A DNA stretch of 48,321 bases. Origin: Nonomuraea gerenzanensis (GTDB lineage Bacteria > Actinomycetota > Actinomycetes > Streptosporangiales > Streptosporangiaceae). Made by a program: the position numbers and the translations under genes. Shown here piece by piece: positions 32,076 to 39,997 of the stretch. The stretch is taken from contig NZ_CP084059.1 in NCBI RefSeq assembly GCF_020215645.1, positions 1-48,321 on the forward strand. The letters run 5' to 3'. The first letter of the stretch is position 1. Each line of letters starts with the position of its first letter. Below the pieces are notes generated by a model, which saw nothing but the letters and a program-made list of their open reading frames with translations, did no database searches and was not told the DNA's origin.

Positions 32076-33434
32076 TCACAGCGGCTCCGCCCGCCGCCGC
32101 AGCGTCGGCCTGCCGACGAGCCGCAGCGCCGCCCGTGCCTCCTCGATCGCCTGCCGGGCTGCCTGCCCGGGCCCATCACCACCGCCACCATGTGCCCCGC
32201 CACGTGCCCCGCCAGGTGCACCACGTGCACCATCATGAGCACCGCCGGCACCGCCGGGTGCACCGCCGTTGACGCCACCGGACCCGCCGCCGTTCTCACC
32301 GCCGGGTGCACCGGCGAGCCCGCCAGCGGGCCCGTCCGCCACGGCCGCCGGACGAGAACCGCCACCAGAACCACGACCGGAGCCGCGACCGGAGCCGTGC
32401 CCACCGCATGCCGCGCAGTCGCCACCCCGGTCCAGGTCCTGACCGTCCTCGCACCGCAGGTTCGCGCACCTGCGCACCCGCAGCACCGTGATCGCCGCCG
32501 CGACCGGATCCCCCACCTGCTGACCGGTGGCCACCCACCACGCCCACCGCCGCTCGACGCGCTCGGCGAGCTCGGGCACGCTCCGGCTGACCAGCTCCCG
32601 CCGGATCACCTCCAGCACCCGCCCGGAAGCGCCCTCGCCGATGCCCCGGCGCAGATCCTCGGGCAGCCGCCCGAACACGGCGGCCGCAGCCACCGTCGCC
32701 GCACGCCCGTCCTCCCCTCCGGCCGGGACGGCCGCGCGGCCCCGCGCCCTACCTACCGGTAGACCGCCTGCGGCGGGATCGCCCCTCTTCCCGGAATCTC
32801 TCTTCAGGGAGTCACTGAAGGAATCGGGGGATTGAGAATCCCCTCTCGCGGGATTCTCAATCCCCCCTGGCCGGGACTGAGAATCCCCCCTGCGGCGCAG
32901 AGGGGACTTCGAGTCCCCCCTCGATCCCGCGTCCGGACCGGACGGAGAGGACGGACCGGATGAAGGAGACGGGTCCGGCGGGCCCAGCGACTTGGGCCGC
33001 CGCTGCGGCGCGGCCTTGCCCTTGTCGCTGCGTGAGGCCCTCGGCGGCGCCGGCCCCAGATCCGGTCGCTCCTGCGGGGTGAGCGGCTTCAGCCCCCGCG
33101 CGGCCCGCTCCATGGTCACGTGCTCCATCTGGGCCGCGCTGTACCAGGAATAGGGGATCTGCAGGTCGTACACGTGCGGCCGGTAACGGCGGTCGATGTA
33201 GGCGGCCGCGCTCTGATCCCCGGAGGCGATCACCCCGCGCGCCCGCAGCTCCGCCAGCGCCCGCTGGACCGTCTTGACGTCGCACATGGCCGCCTGCGCC
33301 AGCGTCTTCTTGGACTTGAAGCCGTTGCACCCGTCGTCGGAGGTCCGCTGCGCCAGCGCGACCAGGACCAATTTCTCGGTCTGCGAGCGCACCGGAGCGT
33401 AGTACATCGCCCACTCTTCGGACAGATTGCTCAC
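32076..33434 (-). CDS. Winged-helix plasmid replication-type protein with Gly-rich tail
   Basis: The protein has 452 residues from GTG 33434 (an in-frame ATG nine codons later has a better SD). The N-terminal wHTH reads RSQTEKLVLVALAQRTSDDGCNGFKSKKTLAQAAMCDVKTVQRALAELRARGVIASGDQ. The linker (about 155-225) has repeated RGDSQSP-like units encoded by palindromic repeats (32826-32915). The C-terminal domain contains LPEDLRRGIGEGASGRVLEVIRRELVSRSVPELAERV and a C4 zinc site (CANLRCEDGQDLDRGGDCAAC). The last 90 residues are an unusual Gly/Ala low-complexity tail. The layout resembles that of the gene at 666. Replication initiation or control is the most likely role; this is inference. Confidence 0.6.
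   Translation of the reverse strand: MSNLSEEWAMYYAPVRSQTEKLVLVALAQRTSDDGCNGFKSKKTLAQAAMCDVKTVQRALAELRARGVIASGDQSAAAYIDRRYRPHVYDLQIPYSWYSAAQMEHVTMERAARGLKPLTPQERPDLGPAPPRASRSDKGKAAPQRRPKSLGPPDPSPSSGPSSPSGPDAGSRGDSKSPLRRRGDSQSRPGGIENPARGDSQSPDSFSDSLKRDSGKRGDPAAGGLPVGRARGRAAVPAGGEDGRAATVAAAAVFGRLPEDLRRGIGEGASGRVLEVIRRELVSRSVPELAERVERRWAWWVATGQQVGDPVAAAITVLRVRRCANLRCEDGQDLDRGGDCAACGGHGSGRGSGRGSGGGSRPAAVADGPAGGLAGAPGGENGGGSGGVNGGAPGGAGGAHDGARGAPGGARGGAHGGGGDGPGQAARQAIEEARAALRLVGRPTLRRRAEPL
32826..32920. repeat. Palindromic iteron-like repeats in the wHTH gene
   Basis: A perfect 16-bp hairpin (32826-32841 with 32849-32864) is made of GATTGAGAATCCCC and its inverted copy. Two further related words follow, ACTGAGAATCCCC and ACTTCGAGTCCCC (to about 32915). 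Four related units within 90 bp inside the linker-coding region resemble initiator-binding iterons, as in replicons whose origin lies inside the initiator gene. Confidence 0.65.
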
Positions 33435-34287
33435 CTACCGCGCTCCCCCGGACTTCGGAACGCGGTAGCTAACGACGAAACTCGTACTTTCCGGGCAGCG
33501 TTGGATACGCTCACGCTATCCCTCCTCAATCGGGCTCAGGAATGGTTGAGGGGGCACGATCCGGCGTAGCGTTCGCCCGCTACTCCGGACGGCGCGGCGG
33601 CCTCCTCACAAGGGCCGCCGTTGTCGTATCACCCCCACGGGTCTGTGCGTCGCTCCACGTGACTCTCAGGGCCGTACAAGGGCATCCTGCGCCTGGCCCC
33701 CGGGCCGCAGGCATGCGTCAACACCCCGAACGAACCGCATGGATATCGCGACTCCCCGTCATCGCCGACTTCGCATACCAGATCGAAAGGGTTTATAGGC
33801 TATCGCTATTCATTACCGGGACAAGAGCGCGCGCTCAAGCGTTTTCGGTCGTTTCCCGGCGCGCCTTTCCGGCATCCGCTCCGGGCCGGAACCAGCAGCA
33901 TGAGCCCCGGCCGGAAATCGAGCGCGACACCCGCCCGCCCCGCCGACCGCGACGCTGCGCGGTAAACCTTTTCAGTTCCGAAGCGCACTGGAATAACATT
34001 CTGTTCCGGGTGGGAAAGCGCGGGGGCCGGAAAGCCGGACCCCTTTTCCCGGAGTCGCACTCGGCGGGCTCGGACGCACCCCCGACCGGATCGCGATCCC
34101 ACCATCGCCCACGCCTGGCCACAGCTCACGGCGCCGGGCCCTCTCACCTCGAGTCGCCGCCCGGTTCAGAGCACACGACACCCCATGCTTCGCCTGTGCC
34201 CTGACCGCCACGTGATCATCTGAGAGAGTGGCCCTGTCCGAAGTACCGGCCCACCGGCTGGGAAGCACACGGAAGAACGGAGCCACC
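33435..34287. other. 850-bp intergenic region between wHTH and parA genes
   Basis: No gene is supported. The region must hold the divergent promoters of the wHTH gene (minus) and parA (plus). It includes a hairpin CGGCGGCC...GGCCGCCG near 33595-33620, an AT-rich stretch near 33775-33815, a 12-bp palindrome GAGCGCGCGCTC at 33825-33836, and several CCGGAA words (33860-34050). It is a candidate place for an origin or control region, but no clear iteron array is visible. Confidence 0.45.
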
Positions 34288-35007
34288 GTGGGAAAGGCCA
34301 AGATCCACGTCGTCCTCAATCAGAAGGGCGGCATCGGCAAGTCCACGACGACACTGAACCTCGCCGCTGTCACCGCTGACACCTCCGGCGAGGAGACCGA
34401 GACCGCCGTCATCTCCATCGACCCCCAGGACTCCGTCGGCTGGTGGGCTCAGAACGTCCTCGACGCCGGCCGCAGCCTGCCTTTCGACTTCGCCCAGATC
34501 GGCGCGGACGACCTCGACGACCTCGACGACCTCCCGGACCTGCCCGGCATCAAGAACGTCTGGGTGGACACCCCCGGCTGGAAGCCGTCGCAGCGTCCCG
34601 GTTCCCGCGACCCGTTCGAGGACTCCGGTTTCGGCGAGGCGCTGCGCCGCGTGCTGGCGGTCGCCGACGACGTGATCGTCCCCATCGAGCCCGAATCCCT
34701 CGGCTTCGAGCCGACGTACAACACGATCGAAGAGGTCATCAAGCCGCGAGGACTGCCCTACCTGGTGTTCGTCAACAACTGGGAGCCCCGCGACGGCGAC
34801 AAGGAGAAGGAACAGACGATCGAGTTCATCCAGGCCCACGGCTGGAACCTCGCTCGCACCGTCGTCCGGCACTACAAAGTGCACACCCGCGCGCCCGCTG
34901 ACGGCCTCGTCGTCACCCAATACCCGCGGAACCGCACCAGCGTGGAAGCCCGCGAGGACTACTACAAGCTGGCCCTGGAATTCGAGCGGATGCGGAACGG
35001 CGACTGA
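34288..35007 (+). CDS. parA: ParA partition ATPase
   Basis: The protein has 239 residues from GTG 34288 (CGGAG 6 nt upstream). The deviant Walker A motif is LNQKGGIGKSTTT; the A' motif SIDPQDS and Walker B region NVWVDTPGW follow. An acidic run DDLDDLDDLPDLP (residues about 73-85) is unusual. It moves plasmid copies to daughter cells with ParB. The stop overlaps the parB start. There is no N-terminal HTH, so it probably does not repress its own operon directly (type Ib-like). Confidence 0.9.
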   Translation: MGKAKIHVVLNQKGGIGKSTTTLNLAAVTADTSGEETETAVISIDPQDSVGWWAQNVLDAGRSLPFDFAQIGADDLDDLDDLPDLPGIKNVWVDTPGWKPSQRPGSRDPFEDSGFGEALRRVLAVADDVIVPIEPESLGFEPTYNTIEEVIKPRGLPYLVFVNNWEPRDGDKEKEQTIEFIQAHGWNLARTVVRHYKVHTRAPADGLVVTQYPRNRTSVEAREDYYKLALEFERMRNGD

Positions 35008-36071
35008 TGGCGATGACCCCAGTGGCCGGACAGCGCAGAAGCCTCAAAGACCTGAAGGTCGGCAGAACCGCTCAGCAATGGCCGGACAAGGTCCGGCTCT
35101 CCGACATGGCCGACAACCCGGACAACCCGCCGGCACGACTGGACCCGGAGAAGCTGGAAGAGCTGGCCTCCAGCATCCGGGAAAGCGGGCTGCTCCAGCG
35201 CATCGTCCTGGTACCTCGCGACGTCTGGCTGAAGGCACGGCCCGAGCACGACAAGCCCGTCGGCGAAGGCGGCATCGGTGACAAGCCGTTCGTCATCGGC
35301 ATGGGGCATCGCCGCCGCCACGCCTGCGAACTGGCCGGCCTCGACGAGGCACCCGTGGACGTGCGTGAGAGCGCCGACAAGGCGCGGCGCGACGCGCTGA
35401 TCGAGAACATCCAGCGGCTCAACCTGTCCCCCATGCAGGAGGCCCGGCAGATCGAGAAGCTGAAGAGCGAGGAGGAGCTCTCCCAGAACGGGGTGGCCAA
35501 AGCCCTGGGCAAGACCCCCGCGTGGGTGTCGCAGCGGCTCAGCCTCCTGGACCTGATCCCGGAGTACCAGCAGGCCGTCGATGCGGGCGGGCTGAAAGTC
35601 GAGGACGCCCGGCGCCTCTCCAGGCTGATCCCCGAGCTTCAGATCGCGGTGCACGAGTCCCGGCTGAGCATCGAGGCCGGGATCGAGATCGCGAAGCTGC
35701 CCAAGGACGAACAGCGCATGCCCGCGCCTGTCCCCGCCCCACCGCCGCAGCAGCCGCTCCGGGCGGCTCCGGCGGGCGGCGGAGAGCCTGCCGGCGAGGG
35801 GCTGACGTCTTCCCGGCCGAAGCCGGGGCAGCAGTCCATGCCCGCTTCCCCTGCGGGAGCTGCCCCGGGCTCCGCCCAGCACGCGAGCTGGGCAGGCGAC
35901 GAGGCCAGCTTCAACGAGGCGCTGCGATTGGAGCGGGCCGCGAACGAGGTCGGCAACCTGCGCGCTCTGCGGCGGGTCGCGATGCAGCACCCCGAGAAGG
36001 CGCGCGCCATCCTGCGCGTGCTCGAGGAGGCTGTCGAAGAGCTGCGCGGGGACCTGCCCTCCAATGCGTAG
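35007..36071 (+). CDS. parB: ParB partition protein
   Basis: The protein has 354 residues. The N-terminal ParB/Srx domain contains the CTP-binding type motif GMGHRRRHACELAG (C/GxxRxxA). The central HTH is LSQNGVAKALGKTPAWVSQRLSLLDLIPEY. A Pro/Ala-rich linker (about 235-300) leads to a C-terminal helical region that should dimerise. It binds centromere sites and loads ParA. Two 29-bp direct repeats with palindromes start at its stop codon (36068-36162) and are its probable target. Confidence 0.9.
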   Translation: MAMTPVAGQRRSLKDLKVGRTAQQWPDKVRLSDMADNPDNPPARLDPEKLEELASSIRESGLLQRIVLVPRDVWLKARPEHDKPVGEGGIGDKPFVIGMGHRRRHACELAGLDEAPVDVRESADKARRDALIENIQRLNLSPMQEARQIEKLKSEEELSQNGVAKALGKTPAWVSQRLSLLDLIPEYQQAVDAGGLKVEDARRLSRLIPELQIAVHESRLSIEAGIEIAKLPKDEQRMPAPVPAPPPQQPLRAAPAGGGEPAGEGLTSSRPKPGQQSMPASPAGAAPGSAQHASWAGDEASFNEALRLERAANEVGNLRALRRVAMQHPEKARAILRVLEEAVEELRGDLPSNA

Positions 36072-36162
36072 GCTGCCTACAGGTATTAACGCCGTTAACG
36101 GTCGCCCCTGCCTTCCGGCCGGCTATAGGTAGCCTGCCTACAGGTATTAACGCCGTTAACGG
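36068..36162. repeat. Candidate parS centromere: two 29-bp direct repeats with palindromes
   Basis: Positions 36073-36101 and 36134-36162 are identical over 29 bp. Each contains the odd palindrome TTAACG-C-CGTTAA (36086-36098 and 36147-36159). A second palindrome GTAGGC-T-GCCTAC lies at 36068-36080 and overlaps the parB stop. The place directly after parB and the symmetry fit ParB binding sites. Confidence 0.7.
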
Positions 36163-36169
36163 CAAGCAT

Positions 36170-36209
36170 GCCGGAAGGCCGTCCTCAGAAGCTGGGGCGG
36201 CCTTCCGGC
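36170..36209 (+). terminator. Terminator hairpin after parAB
   Basis: GCCGGAAGGCCG (36170-36181) pairs perfectly with CGGCCTTCCGGC (36198-36209) and is followed by TTT. It closes the parAB transcript. The following 146 bases hold nothing that I recognise. Confidence 0.75.
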
Positions 36210-36356
36210 TTTCGGATGGGGGCGGGGCGGCGGGTGGTCAGTGCGTCGGGGTGCTCCGCACCGAGCGTGGCGGGCACCTGGCCCACCGGACCACAGCCAT
36301 CTCCAGCCGGACCGTTTGCGGCGCGAGAGCGCGACGATCTCTGGCTGTGAGATCGG

Positions 36357-36620
36357 TCAGTCGAAGAGCTGCTCGACGGTGACGTTCTTGACCCGGTCGT
36401 AGCTGTCGACGATCAGGTACCAGTAGTCGTCGTAGGGCACCCGCAAGACCAGAGGGCTGTAGTCGAAGAAGCCGCCGTGGTACTGGTAGTCGTCCTCATC
36501 GAGGTACGCCTGGTAGTCGTCGCTGTCCATGAGGGCCACCCGGGCGGTCGAGCCGTTCCAGTCCACCTCGAAGCAGGCGCCGGCCCCAGTTTCTCCGAGG
36601 TCCCAGTACAGATGCCTCAC
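36357..36620 (-). CDS. DUF1883-family small protein
   Basis: The protein has 87 residues from ATG 36620. It matches the DUF1883 pattern: MRHLYWDLGETGAGACFEVDW, then VALMDSDDYQAYL, YHGGFFDYSPLVLRVPYDDYWYLIVDSYDRVKNVTVEQL. It is full-length for the domain and acidic. DUF1883 is a small beta-rich domain often found fused or next to TIR domains, so a role in conflict systems has been suspected. No TIR gene is present here. Confidence 0.65.
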   Translation of the reverse strand: MRHLYWDLGETGAGACFEVDWNGSTARVALMDSDDYQAYLDEDDYQYHGGFFDYSPLVLRVPYDDYWYLIVDSYDRVKNVTVEQLFD

Positions 36621-36688
36621 ACACGATTAGTAACCGGTCATGCACGCCCTGGGAAGTCCTTCGCAGCATGGTAGCCACGGGTCTGCGG

Positions 36689-37225
36689 TCAACCCGTGGT
36701 CCCGTGTTCAGTGGAAGTTCCCTTTTGCAAGGAAACTTGATGCCACCCGGGCCCACCATCGCAAACTGCCACCGATGGGTTCTGATCTACAAGCTCGCGC
36801 ACTGTGTCGAGGTAGTTCGGCTGCTGCCAGTCAGGGAGGAAGGTGTTGGCGTCCTGGCGAGGAATCATGGTCTTTCCTGAAACGAGGCCTGAACACGCAC
36901 AGGCGTAGTCATCCCAGACCACGGCGCGACAAGGGGCACCGGCCCGGGGAGAAGTTCCCCGGGCCGACACATGAAGTCCTGCCAAGTGTTCGCAGACACG
37001 GCACTCCGCGTTGCCATCTACCGGCGTAGAGCCGCCGGCTGTCCGCTTGTGCATCGTCCAGGCTCGTGTCTCAACAGCCTCCCGGACATGCCGTACGGGG
37101 TCCCCTCCGCCGAAGTCGAACCACTCGCCATGCGAACGGAAGATCGCGAAGTATTGATGCAAGTTGGTTTCTAGCTCATGCCCGCCGGGGTGAAACCACA
37201 GCACCGCAAGTGGTGCGGGGCACAT
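36689..37225 (-). pseudogene. GIY-YIG/Mug113-like remnant with Cys-rich tail
   Basis: The frame has 178 codons. The N-terminal part (also readable upstream of the ATG as LLAAIQRM) continues PLAVLWFHPGGHELETNLHQYFAIFRSHGEWFDF...DPVRHVREAV. This matches the second half of Mug113-type GIY-YIG nuclease domains. The first half, with the GIY and YIG motifs and catalytic Arg, is missing, and a terminator-like hairpin (37247-37281) stands in its place. The remaining 110 residues have two Cys groups (CRVCEHLAGLH, CRAVVWDDYACAC). It is probably a truncated gene, unless the remaining part has its own function. Confidence 0.45.
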
Positions 37226-37246
37226 CCTCTGAATCGCAGCCAGTAG

Positions 37247-37281
37247 GACACGGGACCACGAACCAGCCGTGATCCCGTGTC
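37247..37281. terminator. 14-bp hairpin between GntR gene and GIY-YIG remnant
   Basis: The arms 37247-37260 and 37268-37281 pair with one mismatch (GACACGGGA...TCCCGTGTC) across a 7-nt loop. It lies after the GntR gene on the minus strand and is probably its terminator. Confidence 0.65.
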
Positions 37282-37336
37282 TTGGGGAGGGGCGCAGATC
37301 AGGGCACCGCGCGGCGTTCTACGCCATCCATGGCAC

Positions 37337-38167
37337 CTACGGCTCCTTGTCCAGGTCAGCCGGATAGTCCTTATCTAGGTCGCGGTGCGACAGGACCTCA
37401 TAGGTGGCTGTGCTGTCTCGCTGGAGGTCAATGACAAGCTCCACCCGATCGGACGGGATGACCTGCATGGTCACCTCCACAACAGTGCCGGTGGTAGCGG
37501 ATGTGCTGGTCCGGCAGATCTCTACGACTGGAAGCCGGGTCGTTATCCCCAGAAGGTCTGCCTCTTCCTTGGTGGGCATCCTGGCCCGAGTGATCTCGCA
37601 CCACGCCAGCGGGCCGTGCCCGGCCGCCTCGATTGCGTCGAGGTAACCACCCGGAGCTCCTTGTGCACGGACCAGCGGGGCAGCCTCGACTACCTCCGGC
37701 AGAATCCATGACGTGGACAGGGTGAACGGCGGTTCGTCGGGCACGCTAGTGACTCGCAGCCTGCGGAACATCGGCGTTCCGGGTTCGACACCCAGCAACT
37801 CGGCGGCTCGATCGTCGATGGGCGCCTCGCCAGCCACGGGCGGGATGTGGTGGATCCATGTCGGGTCGTTTGGGGACGTGGCGGCGAACGAGTAACCACT
37901 GAGCCTGCGACGGTGAACGTGAGTTCCCCGAGTCAGACGCCGTCGTGGCCGGGGTTGCAAGACCACCGTGCCCCGTCGAGGTGTGGACCGGACGATCCCG
38001 TCAATCTCCAGTATCCGTATCGCTTGGGCGACTGAGCCTCTAGCTGCGTCGTAGTACTCAGCGAGATCCGTCATGCGAGGGATGTACTCCCCTGGTTGCC
38101 ACTCCCCGTTCTCAATGCGTTGCCGCAGATCGTCCGCAATATCCCTGTATCGCGCGCTTGCTGCCAC
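37337..38167 (-). CDS. GntR/HutC regulator (KorSA-like)
   Basis: The protein has 276 residues from GTG 38167 (GGAAGGGGGG upstream). The GntR wHTH reads YRDIADDLRQRIENGEWQPGEYIPRMTDLAEYYDAARGSVAQAIRILEIDGIVRSTPRRGTVVL. The UTRA effector-binding domain covers about residues 100-260 (LLGVEPGTPMFRRLRV, YLDAIEAAGHGPLAWCEITRARMPTKEEADLLGI, PVVEICRTS). Regulators of this kind on actinomycete plasmids (KorSA of pSAM2) repress transfer and replication genes. It is divergent from the transfer operon, and a palindrome with half-site lies between them (38222-38286). Confidence 0.8.
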   Translation of the reverse strand: MAASARYRDIADDLRQRIENGEWQPGEYIPRMTDLAEYYDAARGSVAQAIRILEIDGIVRSTPRRGTVVLQPRPRRRLTRGTHVHRRRLSGYSFAATSPNDPTWIHHIPPVAGEAPIDDRAAELLGVEPGTPMFRRLRVTSVPDEPPFTLSTSWILPEVVEAAPLVRAQGAPGGYLDAIEAAGHGPLAWCEITRARMPTKEEADLLGITTRLPVVEICRTSTSATTGTVVEVTMQVIPSDRVELVIDLQRDSTATYEVLSHRDLDKDYPADLDKEP

Positions 38168-38221
38168 CCTGCCCCCCTTCCTCTTGACTTGCGGACGGTG
38201 ATCTTATCGACACGCCCCTTC

Positions 38222-38286
38222 ATTTGTTCAAGCATATTGACTCCCCTGCAGGCGGCATGCAGCATGTGATTTGTTCAAACAAATCA
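38222..38286. promoter_or_regulatory. Candidate GntR operator: 20-bp palindrome plus half-site
   Basis: TGATTTGTT-CA-AACAAATCA (38267-38286) is a perfect palindrome around CA. The half-site ATTTGTTCAA recurs at 38222-38231, 46 bp away. Read on the minus strand, the half-site forms TTGAAC, a possible -35 box 19 bp before TAAGAT (approximately 38206-38211), which would place it in the regulator's own promoter. Self-repression and control of the divergent transfer operon are the natural reading. Confidence 0.6.
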
Positions 38287-38368
38287 GAGGCGTCGCCCAC
38301 GCTAGCAATGTCCGTTTCGAGAAGAGGGACTGCAGGGAGGGGCGCGGGCAGCCGTCGCTGAGCATGCT

Positions 38369-38400
38369 GCGGGCCCCGGTGTTGCAGCACCGGGGCCCGC
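38369..38400 (+). terminator. 13-bp GC-rich hairpin in the leader of the transfer operon
   Basis: GCGGGCCCCGGTG (38369-38381) pairs perfectly with CACCGGGGCCCGC (38388-38400), 35 nt before GTG 38436. No T-tract follows. It may be an attenuator or a stabilising leader structure. Confidence 0.55.
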
Positions 38401-38435
38401 GAGAGGTGAGTCGACGCTTGAAGGAGAACCGACTC

Positions 38436-38645
38436 GTGTCCATCATTGCTGAACTGTCCGCACTCGGCGACCGTCTGATGACCCCCGACGAGGTCGCGCG
38501 CCTGTTCCGGGTCCACCCGACCACGGTCACGCGGTGGGCGAAGAGAGGCCACCTCCGCGCGATCCGTACCCCCGGCGGCCTTCACCGGTTTCCCCCGTCC
38601 GAGGTCGTCGCCCTGTTGGTAGCAGCGGGGGCGGTGGCCTCATGA
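38436..38645 (+). CDS. BldC-like MerR-family DNA-binding protein
   Basis: The protein has 69 residues from GTG 38436 (AAGGAGAA, spacing about 6). The sequence LMTPDEVARLFRVHPTTVTRWAKRGHLRAIRTPGGLHRFPPSEVVALL follows the BldC/excisionase pattern almost through its length. BldC is a small developmental regulator of Streptomyces that binds DNA cooperatively. On a plasmid, such a protein may control the transfer operon that it heads, or act as excisionase for the recombinase at 5810. It overlaps the next gene by 4 nt. Confidence 0.8.
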   Translation: MSIIAELSALGDRLMTPDEVARLFRVHPTTVTRWAKRGHLRAIRTPGGLHRFPPSEVVALLVAAGAVAS

Positions 38646-39997
38646 CGACCACCCCGCACGCACAGAACCCCTCGCCCGCTGAGCAGGCCAAGGCCCTGCT
38701 GGCGAACGCGGCCCACAGCGACAACTTCTACGACTCCTTCGGCGCCCACACCCCTCGACTGCACAAGCAGGACGCCGCGACCGCGACGTACGAGACGCAG
38801 GCTGCGACTGCGCACGCGATGCTGGGCGTCGTTGACGAGCTCGGAGAGCTGCGCTCGGAGGTGCGCCAGGCGGTCGGCGCTCCCCGCGAGGACCTGTTCC
38901 AGCTCGCCAGCGCGCTGCGCGGCCTGGCCGCCGCGCTGACCACGTTCGCCGAGCGCGACGCCGACGTCGCCGACGCGATACGTGCGCTGACCGGCACGCT
39001 CGCCGAACGCATGGACGCACAGACCGACCAGGTCCAGGCCGTACGTGATGAAGTCGAGGAAGGGCTGGCCGGCGTGGCCGGCGGGGTCGAGCTGCTGGCC
39101 GACCGCCGCCGGAGCCGCTGGCGGTCCCGCCTGCCGTGGCGGCGGCACCGCACGGGTGCGCAGCCCCGCCCCAGCATCACCGAGGTGCGCGAGGCTCTGA
39201 TGGGCACCGCCGCAGCGAAGGCGATCACGGCGACTGGGGAGAAGGCGCTGGGCCTGCTGGCCGGCCTCGACGCGGCCGGCCAGGACACGACACGGCCCTT
39301 GGTCCTGGCCGGTGGGGCGCCCGCCCACCAGGCATGGTGTGTCATCAACCAGCTCGCGGCGCAGGGCCGGTTCCTGCCGGAAGGGCTCCGTGAGCACTGG
39401 TCGGTGCGGCCCGCGCAGCAGCAGCTGGAGGAGACGCTGCAGCGGGTGCTCACCACGGGGCTGACGGCGGCCGCCGCGGTGGCCGACCTCCGCGAGGCGG
39501 TGACCGGCCTGACGGCCGCGGTCGAGGTGGCCGCCGTCTGCGACGAGCGCGGGCTGCAGCCTCCGGCGCTTCGGCGCCCGGACGCGGCGCCCTCGCTGCC
39601 GCCGCTCGACACCGGCACGGTGCTGCCGGTGGTGCCTGCGATCGCCGCAGGGCAGGACGCCCTGGAGCGGCTGGCCCACCTGCGGGAGGTGCTGGCGGAC
39701 TGGGCGGTGACGCTGCCGGACCACCCGAACCGCTCGGGGCTGCGGCAGGGCCTGGCCGCCACGGTCGACGAGACGTGGGAGGCCACGCACGCCGTCATCG
39801 CCAAGGTGGCGGGCTCCAGCGTCTCCACCCCCGTGCAGGACGCCGTGCTGCTGCTGGCGGCAGCGCTGCAGGAGATGGGCCCGGCCGGGGTGCCGTCGAT
39901 GGAGGCCGTGCGGGCCGTCAGCGACCGGCTCACCGAGCTGCTCAAGGTCGTTGCCGCCGAGTCTGTAGCGGCGCGGGCGGAGGTGGATGCCCGATGA
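38642..39997 (+). CDS. Large helical transfer-operon protein, unknown function
   Basis: The protein has 451 residues. It is almost entirely helical, Ala- and Leu-rich, with long stretches that could form coiled coils (MLGVVDELGELRSEVRQAV, LRGLAAALTTFAERDADVADAIRALTGTLAERMDAQTDQVQAVRDEVEEGL). A basic stretch RRRSRWRSRLPWRRHRTGAQPRP at about 160-185 separates two halves. There are no Cys-rich or membrane parts. Overlaps of 4 nt on both sides place it in the transfer operon. I do not recognise a family. Confidence 0.7.
   Translation: MTTTPHAQNPSPAEQAKALLANAAHSDNFYDSFGAHTPRLHKQDAATATYETQAATAHAMLGVVDELGELRSEVRQAVGAPREDLFQLASALRGLAAALTTFAERDADVADAIRALTGTLAERMDAQTDQVQAVRDEVEEGLAGVAGGVELLADRRRSRWRSRLPWRRHRTGAQPRPSITEVREALMGTAAAKAITATGEKALGLLAGLDAAGQDTTRPLVLAGGAPAHQAWCVINQLAAQGRFLPEGLREHWSVRPAQQQLEETLQRVLTTGLTAAAAVADLREAVTGLTAAVEVAAVCDERGLQPPALRRPDAAPSLPPLDTGTVLPVVPAIAAGQDALERLAHLREVLADWAVTLPDHPNRSGLRQGLAATVDETWEATHAVIAKVAGSSVSTPVQDAVLLLAAALQEMGPAGVPSMEAVRAVSDRLTELLKVVAAESVAARAEVDAR

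Noticed and set aside
32025..32762. A 245-codon plus-strand frame opposite the second wHTH gene
   Set aside because: Thr/Ala/Pro-rich shadow of the Gly-rich tail of the minus-strand gene. The minus frame has domains and a zinc site.
36940..36966. Perfect 11-bp hairpin as a terminator
   Set aside because: It lies in the middle of the 178-codon minus-strand frame, has no T-tract, and could be chance in GC-rich DNA. If real, it would further support that frame being non-functional.
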